Below are positions 7,136 to 16,699 of a stretch of DNA of 41,071 bases, one piece after another. The translations under genes were made by a program, and so were the position numbers. The notes under the pieces are model-generated. The model ran no database searches. It was not told the origin of the DNA and saw only the letters and a program-made list of their open reading frames with translations. The DNA is from Hyphomicrobiales bacterium. GTDB lineage: Bacteria > Pseudomonadota > Alphaproteobacteria > Rhizobiales > Rhizobiaceae. Location of the stretch: positions 1-41,071 of the forward strand of contig UCIA01000047.1 of assembly GCA_900472295.1 (NCBI GenBank). The letters run 5' to 3'. Position 1 is the stretch's first letter, and the number at the start of each line of letters is the position of its first letter.

Positions 7136-10100
7136 ATGATATCACTCGCCAAGACCATGCTCGATTTGCAAAAGGCAATTGCAAATGCGATCGAGGCGGC
7201 GCGGCTTCAGGCGCAGGCGGCATCGGTCGCCAATCTGGCCCGCGCCAATGCGACCACAAACGGCTTTCAACCGGTACGCGCCTCAACGGCGCTGACGCCA
7301 AACATTTTGCCTCGGCGCAACGAGTTTGCACCAACCGCAATGGCGCCGCTCAAGCTTGGCGTCGGGAAGTCTGAAGATAACGCGACAACGGCGCGCGGCA
7401 TTGTCGATGAAGCCGTGCGTGGCAGGAGCATCAGCCAGATAGCCGCCACGCGTGGCATGAAACCCGAGCAGGTCATCGCCGCGCTTCAGTCTGGGCAAAT
7501 GGATGTGTCCGTCAGCGGCAATGGCGACGTCGAAACCACGCGCATAAAGGACGGCAGTGGCCGCATCGTCACGCAACATTACGACTACCAGCACGACAGC
7601 TACTATACGAGCGTGCAGGAGAAGACCGGCGGCCCGACGACCTCCACACCCGTGCGCGATGGGCTCGGGCGCAAGGAGACCAGCAGTTACAATTCCGACA
7701 CCGGCGCGGTGACCACGCGCTACGAAGATGACCTGAGCACCGGAACCGTCACGCAGCGCACATCGATGCCGAACGGCGCTTCGGTGGAGACCGTGATGCC
7801 GCGTGGTGGGCCGTCTATTCCGGTGACCACCGTCACCGGTCCGGATGGCACGAAAACCAACTTGTCTCCCAAGCAGAAGCCGGACGGTGACAGCACGCGC
7901 GTCATCACGGACGGCCTTGCCGCGGGGAAAAGCATCGACCAGATCGCGCGGGAGAACAATCTCAAGCCGGAACAGGTGACCGCCGAGCTGCAGGCGGCCG
8001 GCTATCAGGTCAAGAGCGTGGCGGCAACGAGCGACAATGGCGACGTCCAGTCGGTCGAGATTGTCGATGGGCATAGCGGCGACCGGATCGTCTACTCCAA
8101 CGACATCCAGCACGACGAGCGCATCGTCGTGACCAATGCCGGTGGCAGGGAAACCACGCAATGGGCCGACGGCATTGGCAAAACCCGTGAGACCGTTCGC
8201 ACCATCGCGACAGGCGAGACGACGACCACCGCCGTCGATCCGAAAGCCGGCATACAAGTCAAGACGGTCACCGACAAGGATGGCCGGGTGACGACGACCA
8301 CCACCGAGCAAATCAACGGCGGCAATCCGATAGAGCACGAGGTGAAATCGGGCGACAGCCTGGGCGCGATCGCGAAACCATATGGCGTCACGGTAGATGA
8401 TTTGCGGCGGGCCAACCCGCAGCTTTTCAGTTCACCTGGCGATACGGTGATCCATCCGGGCGAAAAGGTCACTGTCGCAAGCGGGAGCCGAACGACCGTC
8501 GCGGTCACCTTCGATGGTCACACACTGACCACCAGGCCCGATGGTAGCACGACGCTGCACAACGCCACCACGGGCGCCGACCTGAACATCAAGGCTGGAA
8601 GCACGCAGGCGGCCTTGGCCAACACCTTGATGGCGGTGAATCCCAAAAGCAGCGATCCCGAGGTGGCGAAGGAACGCGAGGTCGTGAAGACCCTTGTCGA
8701 AGGCATTCTGGCAGGCGAGGCGTTGCCTGGCCTTGCCGAGGCTGCGGAGAAAGCCGGGCAGGACAAACAGGCTCTGATCAAGAAATACGGACTGGGCACA
8801 CCCGCCGCTCCCAAACTCGATGGCCAGCACCGGATTGTCGACCCGTTTGGCGATTCGCCGAAAGGCAATGCGCCGTCGGGCGGAAAATGGACGCCGCTTA
8901 AAATCGACGGTGTCTGGATCTGGGTCGATCCTCAGGTTGCGCAGGCCATCATTGCGGAAAACACGGCCCTGTCACGGGTGACCGAGACGCGAGCCTTGGC
9001 TGGCCAGCGGCAGGCTCAGTTGAACGTCCAGATGCTCGATCCGACCTACAACCGCGCCGTCACTGCCGCGGAAGCTACGGTCAACAAGAGTTTGGCGCCC
9101 TTGGGACAGTTATGCAGCGCGCAACAGCCGGAGGGAAAACTTGCCGAGGCACAGGATCGGCTGGCTAAATCCAATTTGGTGTTGCAGAGCGCGCAAGGTG
9201 CGCGCCGCGAGTACGAAAACGCGGGGCGTGTGCTCAGCGACGCCATTGCCGTCAACAGCAAGATGACCCCACTGGTCGATCCAAAGGTGCCAGCCCTAAG
9301 ATCGGCCGACGCACCTGCTGGCCCCCGGTATGCCCAAACCATTGCCGACCATGTAGCCGTCGACAAGCGGTTTGCCGAAGTCGGACTGTTTCTCAGCAAG
9401 GGCGACAAGCTAACCATCGATTCCCTGTTGGGTGAAGCCGACCTCAATGGCGTTGCATCGGACTCCCAGCGATACAAGGCCTTCAAAGCAATGCAGACGG
9501 CCGCGGGCAGCCAAGTGGATGTCGCGCAGGCATATCAGAATTATTACGACGCCCACAGCAACGCCGCCCAGGTCGGTGCGCAGCAGGACGTTCTCGAACA
9601 GAAATTGCTCAAGGAATATCTCGATAAACAGAACTTCGACCCGAGCAAGGCGTCGAGCCGTATAAATGGCGAGTACCTTGGACACTACCAGGGATCGACC
9701 GTTGAGGTTCGCGACGGTCAGGTCTGGGTGGTCAGCAACTTCGACTCCGGAACGAAGGAACAGGCGCTTACCTACAGGCCTGACGACAAGAGTATCAGCG
9801 ATGACCATCGCGATCGTCCGCTCAACAAGGACTGGCAGCAACTTCTCCAGAGGGATGCCATCGCCGAACAGCAGTGCATTCCGGACCGTCTTGCGGGCGC
9901 CAAGGCGGCCGAGGCGCAGGCAGCCAAGGCACTCAATGAGACACTCGACGGACAGCTTAGCAAGAGCATCGCGGGTTTGAACACGGACCTGACCGGGATG
10001 CAGGCTGACGTCAACAAGGCCTTGGCGGCGCATGGGCCGGGCACTGTCGATTCGCCTGCGGGCACGCTGCCCGGTGGCACGCAGCCCGTCGCAATCGTTG

Positions 10101-13100
10101 TCGATGGCCGAACCATCAAGGTGTTTCCGGAGGCGGCGCAAGCCTACGAGCTGGTCGGCATCGAAGCGCTGACGCAAAGCGACAAGGCTGTCTGGATCGA
10201 CCTGGACACGCAAGACAGCGATGTGAGCGGCCGCTGGGTCGATCCCGAACTCGCTGTCGCCCAGCTGTCGCTCGAGGCTACGAAAAGCAAGATTTCGAAA
10301 GCCGAGGATTTGCGCCGGGTGCTGCAACGCTTCAACGAATACCACCAGCTATCGCTTAGCGAGCCGTCGCTCCTGATCGAACGTAATGCAAGCGTGGACA
10401 AAACCTACCTAGACAAACACCAGCAGCAGACACTCGACGCTATCTATAAGCCGAAGTTCAAGCACCTTTTCGATAATGGCTACGACAACACGTTCAAGGA
10501 GCAGCCGGGTACGATGCTTGAGGCCACGGTGGCCAGGGCGCTCAATCCCGATCGATCGACCCATGCGGGTCGCAGCGCAAGCGCCAGCGTGCTCGAAGAA
10601 ATCCGCGACATCGGCGGCGACAATCCTTCCCTTCGCATCGTGCCATTCTTCTATGTCGCTTCCACAGGCACGCGGCAATCAGCGCTCTTTGCCGTTCGTG
10701 ATGACAGCGGCGCAACGCGTTACGTCGACGCAACCGGGCAGAATTTCTCCGATCTGGCCGATTTCCAGGACCACAACATCCAGTTTTCCGAGACCGGAAA
10801 ACTGGTGGTTCCCAAAGGCCTTGAGATGAGGACCGGAGTCGACGGCGAGATAGCGCTTGAGGTCGTCAATGCGCTTAATGTTTCGACCACGGACCGTGTT
10901 GTCGACCCGCTGATCGGCGTCGGAACCGGCGTTGCCACCATTCTGACGTTCATCCCGCCGCTAACCCCAGTCGCGGCTCCATTGGCGTATGCGGGCGCCG
11001 GCTACCTGGGCTACCGGGCGCTGGTGAAGGAGGTCAGTTATCTGGCGCATGGCGGCGGATTGGAGGACTGGGCCTCACTGTCCAACGTTGCCAGCGTGAT
11101 AACTACGGTTTTGCCGGTCACCTCCAGCTTTTTGCGTACCGCAGGCATGGCCGGAAAGGCAGGCATGGCCGGAAAGCAACTCAATGCGCTTCAGGCCTTC
11201 CGTGGAAGCATAGGGGCAACGCGCGCGGGCTCGCCACTGGCGCTCAAGACGCATGCGTATATGGGGTCGAGTACATTGTTGAACAAACTGGCATGGCAAT
11301 TGGATGTCGGCTCGGTCATTGTCGGCATTCCATTGCTGATCGCATCCATCTTGGATCTTCTCGCCAATGCCAAGCAGATGAATGGCCTGAAGCTCGCCAA
11401 CGCCGTCATCGGTACGGGGACCGGTATTTTCGGAACGGGGATGGCCATCCGAGGCCTGCGCACATTGCGGCCAGGAACGGGGGACGAGGCAAATCCCGCC
11501 AGCTTCGATGCCGCGCCCGCCGACAGCGATCCGATCGTTGTGCCAGGCGCGGTGGTGGCGGCGAATACGCAGCGTCCCCTGATCTGGGACCCGGAAAGCC
11601 GCAGTTTTTCGGGCGATCAAACCTCACGGGACGCCAGCGGTTCTGCGGAAGGCTCCCGGCCATTGATGCGCTATACTATTGGAAATCGCTATATCGGCGA
11701 GACCCGCTCCGACTTCAATCTGCCGGCGGGGCAAAGAACGACGGCCCTACCTGAAACCAAAGCAATCGAGGCCGCAGCGGAGCCGATGCCGGTTCCCGTC
11801 GAGCTCGATCCTGCCTTGCCAGTGCTCTATCTCGGCGACAATGGCCGCTGGACCATCGACCAGGCCACCACGCGGCCGGAGAGCCGCGACGTGACCGACA
11901 CCGGGCAGCCCCGACCCGTCAGGTCCGACGGCACGCCGGTTATCAACAGGTTCTCGTCAAACCCGCTCAGCCTGGGCCAGACGTTCCTCGCCATCAAAGC
12001 CGGCCTGCGGCGCATCGGTACGCGCTACCTCGACACCGCCCCCCGCTATGACTATCCGAAGCTTGGCGAACTGGTCGACAGCATCTACCAGCGGCCCGTT
12101 CCGGAAGGGGTCGCTGCGGGACAACGCATCTATGTCGAGGCTGGCGGCAAATATCTGCAAGCAACAGTCATCATCGCCGGCCCGCAGGCAAGCATTGTCC
12201 AGGCCGCCGTCGTGCCGGGTGAACACGTCACGGAAGCCGGCTACCTAGGTTCCGGCTCGACCGTCGAACGCGCTAAACGCCTGTCGATGACGACGCCCAA
12301 CGGCCAGCTTCGGGTCAACACTCCCGCGCGCGAAGTCCATGCGTTCGATCCGGCCGACAATCCCGAGATCACGAACCGTTCGGCGCTGGGAGAAACCCTC
12401 GCCGCGACCTTGCCGGAACTGCCCGGCGAGACGGCAACGCCCGCGTCGACATGGACACCGGAGCAGGTGGAACTCGTCAGCGACTACCTGCATTCGCTCG
12501 AGCGCTCGACGGATTCGGTTTTGCGCGATGCTGTGACCAGGACCAGGCTGCAACTGGGGGGCAGGGGCCTGCCAGAGGCCGGCACCGAAATGACGACGGC
12601 CCAGCATCATGCATTGACCGAAATGCTCGATGCGGACCAACACAGCGTCTTCACCGGCTCGAAGCCGGTCGGGCAACTTTCGATGAATGGCGTGACGACC
12701 CTCCAAGTGTTCGGCGCGCAAGGCAAGCTGCCGCAACTGTCGCCGGCCGAAGTGATCGACCGACTTGGCCTGTCGTCCGAAGGCGGCTTGCCTGGCGGCG
12801 AGCAGTTGCTGACGGCCGGAGCGCTGCCCGCAAAAGCCCGGTGGACCGATGCCGGCCGCGATACCGTGCGCGATTACGTCGAGGCCGCGACGGGCGCCAC
12901 CGATCTGAACCTTTCCGCCGCGGCAAAGGCCGCGCTGCCGGCTTTGAAGGGACGCGCCACCAGGCCCGGCAAGGCCGTGACGCCAGAGCAGCAGGAGACG
13001 CTCCTGCAGGTTCTTGCCGCCGATGCCGGCGGCACATGGGTTTACGGTCCCAGGCTGCAGCCGGGGCGGGCGTTCTGCCCGTCCGGCAAGCTTTCGCCGG

Positions 13101-16100
13101 AAGGACGCTACAATGAGAGGGTTCTGTCCGGCCACGACACGTGGACGCCGCATCTGTGGCGAGAGATGCGTGCCTATGCCGCCAACCAGCAGAAATCCGC
13201 GGATCCCGCGGTCCAGTCGCTGGCGCATTCCCTGGCCGACGCACTGCCCGGCGGCAAGCCCAAGGTCGGGACCGAAATCAACAGCACCGTGCCTGTCCTT
13301 CTGCAGCAATTGCGGGATGCCGACAGCGCAAGCTCGTGGCGGTCTCCTAACTTCTTCACCGATGCGCAAGGGGTCTGGCGTTCCCACCGCGCGACGGTCT
13401 CATGGTTCCTGCAGGAGCATGAATCCAACCTTATTGGCGGGCCAGCGCTGAACAGCCTGGCGACCAACACGCTTAGTCTCGGCGGGTCGATGTTCGGCAT
13501 CAGTGTGCCGCTGCCGAGGCGCCTGACCTATGGGGAACTCAGCCAGAAGAACAACGGTCCCAGTGGCACTGGCTTCCTGCTGCCTGTCCACCCCGACGAT
13601 GCGAAGGGTCAGACACTGTTCGCCAATGGCTATCGGCCGAACTACGCCTATAACCCAACAGCCGATCAGTGGGTCGGTGCGGCACCGATGCTGACGAAGA
13701 ATACGTATCAGAGGGAAATACCCCTTGGCTTGTCCGTATCCATCTTTGGCTTCTCTGTCAGCGGAGCCGTCGTGGTGCGCAATCTCAATTATCTTGGCGG
13801 TGAAGGCGGCAGGCCGGGCTACACGCTGAGGCCGGAAGGCCCGCTCAGCCGGGAAGCGGCCTCGTTCTGGGAAGAGGCCACGCGAGGCGGCGCCAGTCAC
13901 TACAGCGCCGAGGGCAAGGTGCCTGGCATTGGCGATCGTGTCCTTTACCAGAACTTCGGCGTCGGTCCGCCTTTCGGAGGCGGAACGGAACCCTGGCGCG
14001 GCAGCATTGCCTTCCAAGGTGTGCCACGTGAGACGGGTGCTGGCCCCGTCAAACGGCTGGACCGAACGGACTACGGGATCGGCGCGTCCGTGAGCCTTCC
14101 GCAATTACCGCTGCTGACGGCGGAGGCGGGCTCGGTGAGAAAGTACCTGGTTTCCCATGACCGGACCTCGCGCCCGCATCCTCAATTCAGCGAAGGCGCA
14201 AACAACGTCCTGTCGGCGCTGGGGACTTCGGGCGAGCGGGTGACACCGGATTTCCTGGCGCACCTCGATGCCTATCTCGGCGAGACGGCGGCCTCTCCGG
14301 ATCCCCAGCTCAGGCTTGCCAGCCAGCGCGTATCGGACGTGTTTCCGGAACTGGGCGATGCACCCTATCCGGATCAACTCGCCACCGCGGCCGGCCGGCC
14401 CACTGGGATGAACAAGGCCGCATGGAAAGCGTTGCGGCAACAGCTCGACCAGCAAGCGCGCGGCGAACTGACGCCCACGCAGGCCCATTACCTCAACCTG
14501 TTGTTTGAGGGTGATGCCCGTAACAGCGCATTGCCTTCATCGCCAATAGGCAAGGACATTGCGGCTCCCGGCAATCCGGCGCCGAGGCCAAGCGGCGATT
14601 CCAAACCGCTGCTGGAACCCGGCCAGCCCGCGCCGCCAACCAGGGGCCAGCCTAACAACGGGCTTACCCGAAATGGCGTCCAGGCGGTTCCGCTCGACCA
14701 AGTGCCGGGCCTCGTCATGAGCGATTTTCGTCCGGATCAAATTCCGTGGCTGGGGCGCGAGCAGGTGGCGGAACTGACAGGACCGCAATGGGCCGACATG
14801 GACCGCGCCGGCTTGCTGCCTTACGTCACAAAGGTCCAGATGCGCGGTGTTCCTGAGGCAAGGATAACCGAGGTCAACGTAGCTGGTCTCGTCGGAAAAC
14901 AGGTTCCTTGGCTGACCAAGGGCCAAATACGCAATCTCACCGACAAACAGACGCATGATTTGATCAATACCGGTCTGAGCTCACACCTCAAGCAGCCGCA
15001 ATGGCAGCAGATCAAGGGCGACAAGGTCAAACTCTTCGACATGACGAAGGTGGAGCCGAGCCGGATTGCGTGGTTCAAACCCGGTCAGGTCACCGATTTC
15101 ACGTCCAAGCAATTCGCGGACCTCGGCAAGGTCGATCGGTTGAGTTCATTTACAGAGCCCATGGTCCGAGCGATCCCCGAAGACAAGGTCAGCTCGATCG
15201 ACGTGACGAAGCTCGATGCCGGTCAGGTTCCCTGGCTGACCGAAAAGCAAGTTCCGCACCTGACCTTGGCCCAATGGGGTGACTTCCCGCTCGACCACAT
15301 TGAAGCCTTCTCCCAACCGCTGATCGAAGCAGTTCCATCAAAACTGTTTGGCGAAATGAGCCCAGGCCTACTTCGCAAGTTCACGCCCGAACAGTTTGAG
15401 TGGATGTCCGCGGAGCACACCGAGGCGCTTTCCGTGCTGCACATGACGACTTTCCGGGCAACTCACAAGAAGACCATGACGCCTGTACAGGCCGCTGCGG
15501 TCGACGAAGTTCTTGGCCATGCCCGGCTCAAGGAAAACAGCCAACTGCTCGCGACGTTCGGTGGCATGGCCGGCACAGCCTACGGGATACAGCAAGTCTT
15601 GCCGCCGCAATGGGCCGCAACGGCTTCCGGCGTAGCCTTTGGGGTTCGTGGCCTTGTCTTCAGCGCACAGGCACTGTTTCCCAATGCCACGGCAGGCAAC
15701 ACGCGGCTTGGACGAACGCTTAACGCCACCAACGCTGTAACCTTCGTCTTTGCGGCGCCGGGTTCAGTCAACGCTGCCCTGCACGGCAACAATCTGTGGG
15801 TGAACGGCACCTATGGTCTGGGTAACATCATCTTCGGCACCAAGACCGGCCTGCAAGTCTTCACCGGGCGGACCGTGTTCCGAAATGCGGGCGAGCATCT
15901 CGGCGAACCGCTCTATGTGCTTGGATCAGCCTTCTACACGTTCCAGAACCTCGATTCCCCATTGGCCTGGGTAGCGGGCGGCTTGTTTACCGTCGGCTGC
16001 AGCGAGTTCTGGGCGTCGGCCGCCAGAACCGATGTTCTGAACCGCAAGCCGGTCCCCAGGACACAGCAGGAGTCTGAGGAAAGGGCCAAGTCCGACAAGC

Positions 16101-16654
16101 GATGGGCGAGGGCCGACCGCCTCTCGCTCGGAATAACGTTCGGCGTCGGCATGATCCTGTTTGCCTGGGACAGTCTCGACGACGAACCTTGGAAGACCAA
16201 GCCTGCCACACCGCAACCGTCGGCACCGCCGTCGCCCCAGCCTCCGGCGCCCCCACCGCCTTCGTCATCGCAACCGCCGGCGACCAAAACGTCGTCTCAA
16301 CCGCCAGCACCACTACCGCCGTCATTGCAACCGCCGGCGCCTCAATCGACCTCCTCCCAACCGTCATCACCGCAATCGCCGCCTCCAAAAAGCGGGAAAC
16401 CGCATGGCGGCCTGATTGCAGTCGACTATGTCGAGCCCCAAGGCAAAAGCGATTCCGAAGGCCGCACGAATCCGGCGCTGGAGAAAGACGGCTATCGCTG
16501 GGTTCAAGCGCAAAACGGCGACAGCATCCGTTTGATCGCGAGGAGCCAGTCGGCTGATGTGGCGCATACGGTGATGCTCAACATGGATCATATCCTGACG
16601 CCGGACATGATCTTGTCGGGCGACAGGATCTATCTGCCCGGCAGATCGGTCTGA
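7136..16654 (+). CDS. Giant mosaic LysM/repeat protein (3172 aa), candidate T3SS substrate
   Basis: An intact frame of 3172 codons from the ATG at 7136, which follows CGGAGG by nine nt. No Sec signal is seen. The N-terminus is an Ala/Gln/Thr/Asn-rich amphipathic stretch (MISLAKTMLDLQKAIANAIE), compatible with a T3SS signal. Layout by residue: two related helical segments (about 88-119 and 256-292, SISQIAATRG and SIDQIARENN) set in YD-like beta repeats; LysM (about 399-447, VKSGDSLGAIAKPYGV); helical region 600-990; a region resembling DUF4781 (about 1090-1240); hydrophobic segments near 1256-1305 and 1388-1440; four copies of a module of about 62 residues (near 1777, 1907, 2006, 2372); five PWLT-type repeats (near 2530-2750); hydrophobic stretches (about 2800-2960); a Pro/Ser linker (3020-3089); and a degenerate C-terminal LysM (about 3119-3169). 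Function unknown. Its place between two T3SS operons suggests a secreted effector or surface protein; the DUF4781 resemblance is from memory. Confidence 0.85.
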   Translation: MISLAKTMLDLQKAIANAIEAARLQAQAASVANLARANATTNGFQPVRASTALTPNILPRRNEFAPTAMAPLKLGVGKSEDNATTARGIVDEAVRGRSISQIAATRGMKPEQVIAALQSGQMDVSVSGNGDVETTRIKDGSGRIVTQHYDYQHDSYYTSVQEKTGGPTTSTPVRDGLGRKETSSYNSDTGAVTTRYEDDLSTGTVTQRTSMPNGASVETVMPRGGPSIPVTTVTGPDGTKTNLSPKQKPDGDSTRVITDGLAAGKSIDQIARENNLKPEQVTAELQAAGYQVKSVAATSDNGDVQSVEIVDGHSGDRIVYSNDIQHDERIVVTNAGGRETTQWADGIGKTRETVRTIATGETTTTAVDPKAGIQVKTVTDKDGRVTTTTTEQINGGNPIEHEVKSGDSLGAIAKPYGVTVDDLRRANPQLFSSPGDTVIHPGEKVTVASGSRTTVAVTFDGHTLTTRPDGSTTLHNATTGADLNIKAGSTQAALANTLMAVNPKSSDPEVAKEREVVKTLVEGILAGEALPGLAEAAEKAGQDKQALIKKYGLGTPAAPKLDGQHRIVDPFGDSPKGNAPSGGKWTPLKIDGVWIWVDPQVAQAIIAENTALSRVTETRALAGQRQAQLNVQMLDPTYNRAVTAAEATVNKSLAPLGQLCSAQQPEGKLAEAQDRLAKSNLVLQSAQGARREYENAGRVLSDAIAVNSKMTPLVDPKVPALRSADAPAGPRYAQTIADHVAVDKRFAEVGLFLSKGDKLTIDSLLGEADLNGVASDSQRYKAFKAMQTAAGSQVDVAQAYQNYYDAHSNAAQVGAQQDVLEQKLLKEYLDKQNFDPSKASSRINGEYLGHYQGSTVEVRDGQVWVVSNFDSGTKEQALTYRPDDKSISDDHRDRPLNKDWQQLLQRDAIAEQQCIPDRLAGAKAAEAQAAKALNETLDGQLSKSIAGLNTDLTGMQADVNKALAAHGPGTVDSPAGTLPGGTQPVAIVVDGRTIKVFPEAAQAYELVGIEALTQSDKAVWIDLDTQDSDVSGRWVDPELAVAQLSLEATKSKISKAEDLRRVLQRFNEYHQLSLSEPSLLIERNASVDKTYLDKHQQQTLDAIYKPKFKHLFDNGYDNTFKEQPGTMLEATVARALNPDRSTHAGRSASASVLEEIRDIGGDNPSLRIVPFFYVASTGTRQSALFAVRDDSGATRYVDATGQNFSDLADFQDHNIQFSETGKLVVPKGLEMRTGVDGEIALEVVNALNVSTTDRVVDPLIGVGTGVATILTFIPPLTPVAAPLAYAGAGYLGYRALVKEVSYLAHGGGLEDWASLSNVASVITTVLPVTSSFLRTAGMAGKAGMAGKQLNALQAFRGSIGATRAGSPLALKTHAYMGSSTLLNKLAWQLDVGSVIVGIPLLIASILDLLANAKQMNGLKLANAVIGTGTGIFGTGMAIRGLRTLRPGTGDEANPASFDAAPADSDPIVVPGAVVAANTQRPLIWDPESRSFSGDQTSRDASGSAEGSRPLMRYTIGNRYIGETRSDFNLPAGQRTTALPETKAIEAAAEPMPVPVELDPALPVLYLGDNGRWTIDQATTRPESRDVTDTGQPRPVRSDGTPVINRFSSNPLSLGQTFLAIKAGLRRIGTRYLDTAPRYDYPKLGELVDSIYQRPVPEGVAAGQRIYVEAGGKYLQATVIIAGPQASIVQAAVVPGEHVTEAGYLGSGSTVERAKRLSMTTPNGQLRVNTPAREVHAFDPADNPEITNRSALGETLAATLPELPGETATPASTWTPEQVELVSDYLHSLERSTDSVLRDAVTRTRLQLGGRGLPEAGTEMTTAQHHALTEMLDADQHSVFTGSKPVGQLSMNGVTTLQVFGAQGKLPQLSPAEVIDRLGLSSEGGLPGGEQLLTAGALPAKARWTDAGRDTVRDYVEAATGATDLNLSAAAKAALPALKGRATRPGKAVTPEQQETLLQVLAADAGGTWVYGPRLQPGRAFCPSGKLSPEGRYNERVLSGHDTWTPHLWREMRAYAANQQKSADPAVQSLAHSLADALPGGKPKVGTEINSTVPVLLQQLRDADSASSWRSPNFFTDAQGVWRSHRATVSWFLQEHESNLIGGPALNSLATNTLSLGGSMFGISVPLPRRLTYGELSQKNNGPSGTGFLLPVHPDDAKGQTLFANGYRPNYAYNPTADQWVGAAPMLTKNTYQREIPLGLSVSIFGFSVSGAVVVRNLNYLGGEGGRPGYTLRPEGPLSREAASFWEEATRGGASHYSAEGKVPGIGDRVLYQNFGVGPPFGGGTEPWRGSIAFQGVPRETGAGPVKRLDRTDYGIGASVSLPQLPLLTAEAGSVRKYLVSHDRTSRPHPQFSEGANNVLSALGTSGERVTPDFLAHLDAYLGETAASPDPQLRLASQRVSDVFPELGDAPYPDQLATAAGRPTGMNKAAWKALRQQLDQQARGELTPTQAHYLNLLFEGDARNSALPSSPIGKDIAAPGNPAPRPSGDSKPLLEPGQPAPPTRGQPNNGLTRNGVQAVPLDQVPGLVMSDFRPDQIPWLGREQVAELTGPQWADMDRAGLLPYVTKVQMRGVPEARITEVNVAGLVGKQVPWLTKGQIRNLTDKQTHDLINTGLSSHLKQPQWQQIKGDKVKLFDMTKVEPSRIAWFKPGQVTDFTSKQFADLGKVDRLSSFTEPMVRAIPEDKVSSIDVTKLDAGQVPWLTEKQVPHLTLAQWGDFPLDHIEAFSQPLIEAVPSKLFGEMSPGLLRKFTPEQFEWMSAEHTEALSVLHMTTFRATHKKTMTPVQAAAVDEVLGHARLKENSQLLATFGGMAGTAYGIQQVLPPQWAATASGVAFGVRGLVFSAQALFPNATAGNTRLGRTLNATNAVTFVFAAPGSVNAALHGNNLWVNGTYGLGNIIFGTKTGLQVFTGRTVFRNAGEHLGEPLYVLGSAFYTFQNLDSPLAWVAGGLFTVGCSEFWASAARTDVLNRKPVPRTQQESEERAKSDKRWARADRLSLGITFGVGMILFAWDSLDDEPWKTKPATPQPSAPPSPQPPAPPPPSSSQPPATKTSSQPPAPLPPSLQPPAPQSTSSQPSSPQSPPPKSGKPHGGLIAVDYVEPQGKSDSEGRTNPALEKDGYRWVQAQNGDSIRLIARSQSADVAHTVMLNMDHILTPDMILSGDRIYLPGRSV

Positions 16655-16699
16655 CAGGTCGCAGGCCTGTTGCTGGCTGATTGTGAGTAACCGAAGCGG

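Noticed and set aside
9410..10345. 311-aa minus-strand open frame inside the giant gene
   Set aside because: Antisense shadow typical of high-GC coding DNA; Arg/His/Asp-rich product without family features or a ribosome site.
12245..13387. 380-aa minus-strand open frame inside the giant gene
   Set aside because: Antisense shadow; low-complexity composition, no recognisable domain.
16655..16690. Possible terminator after the giant gene (ACAGG...CCTGT)
   Set aside because: Only a 5-bp stem and no T-tract; too weak to call.
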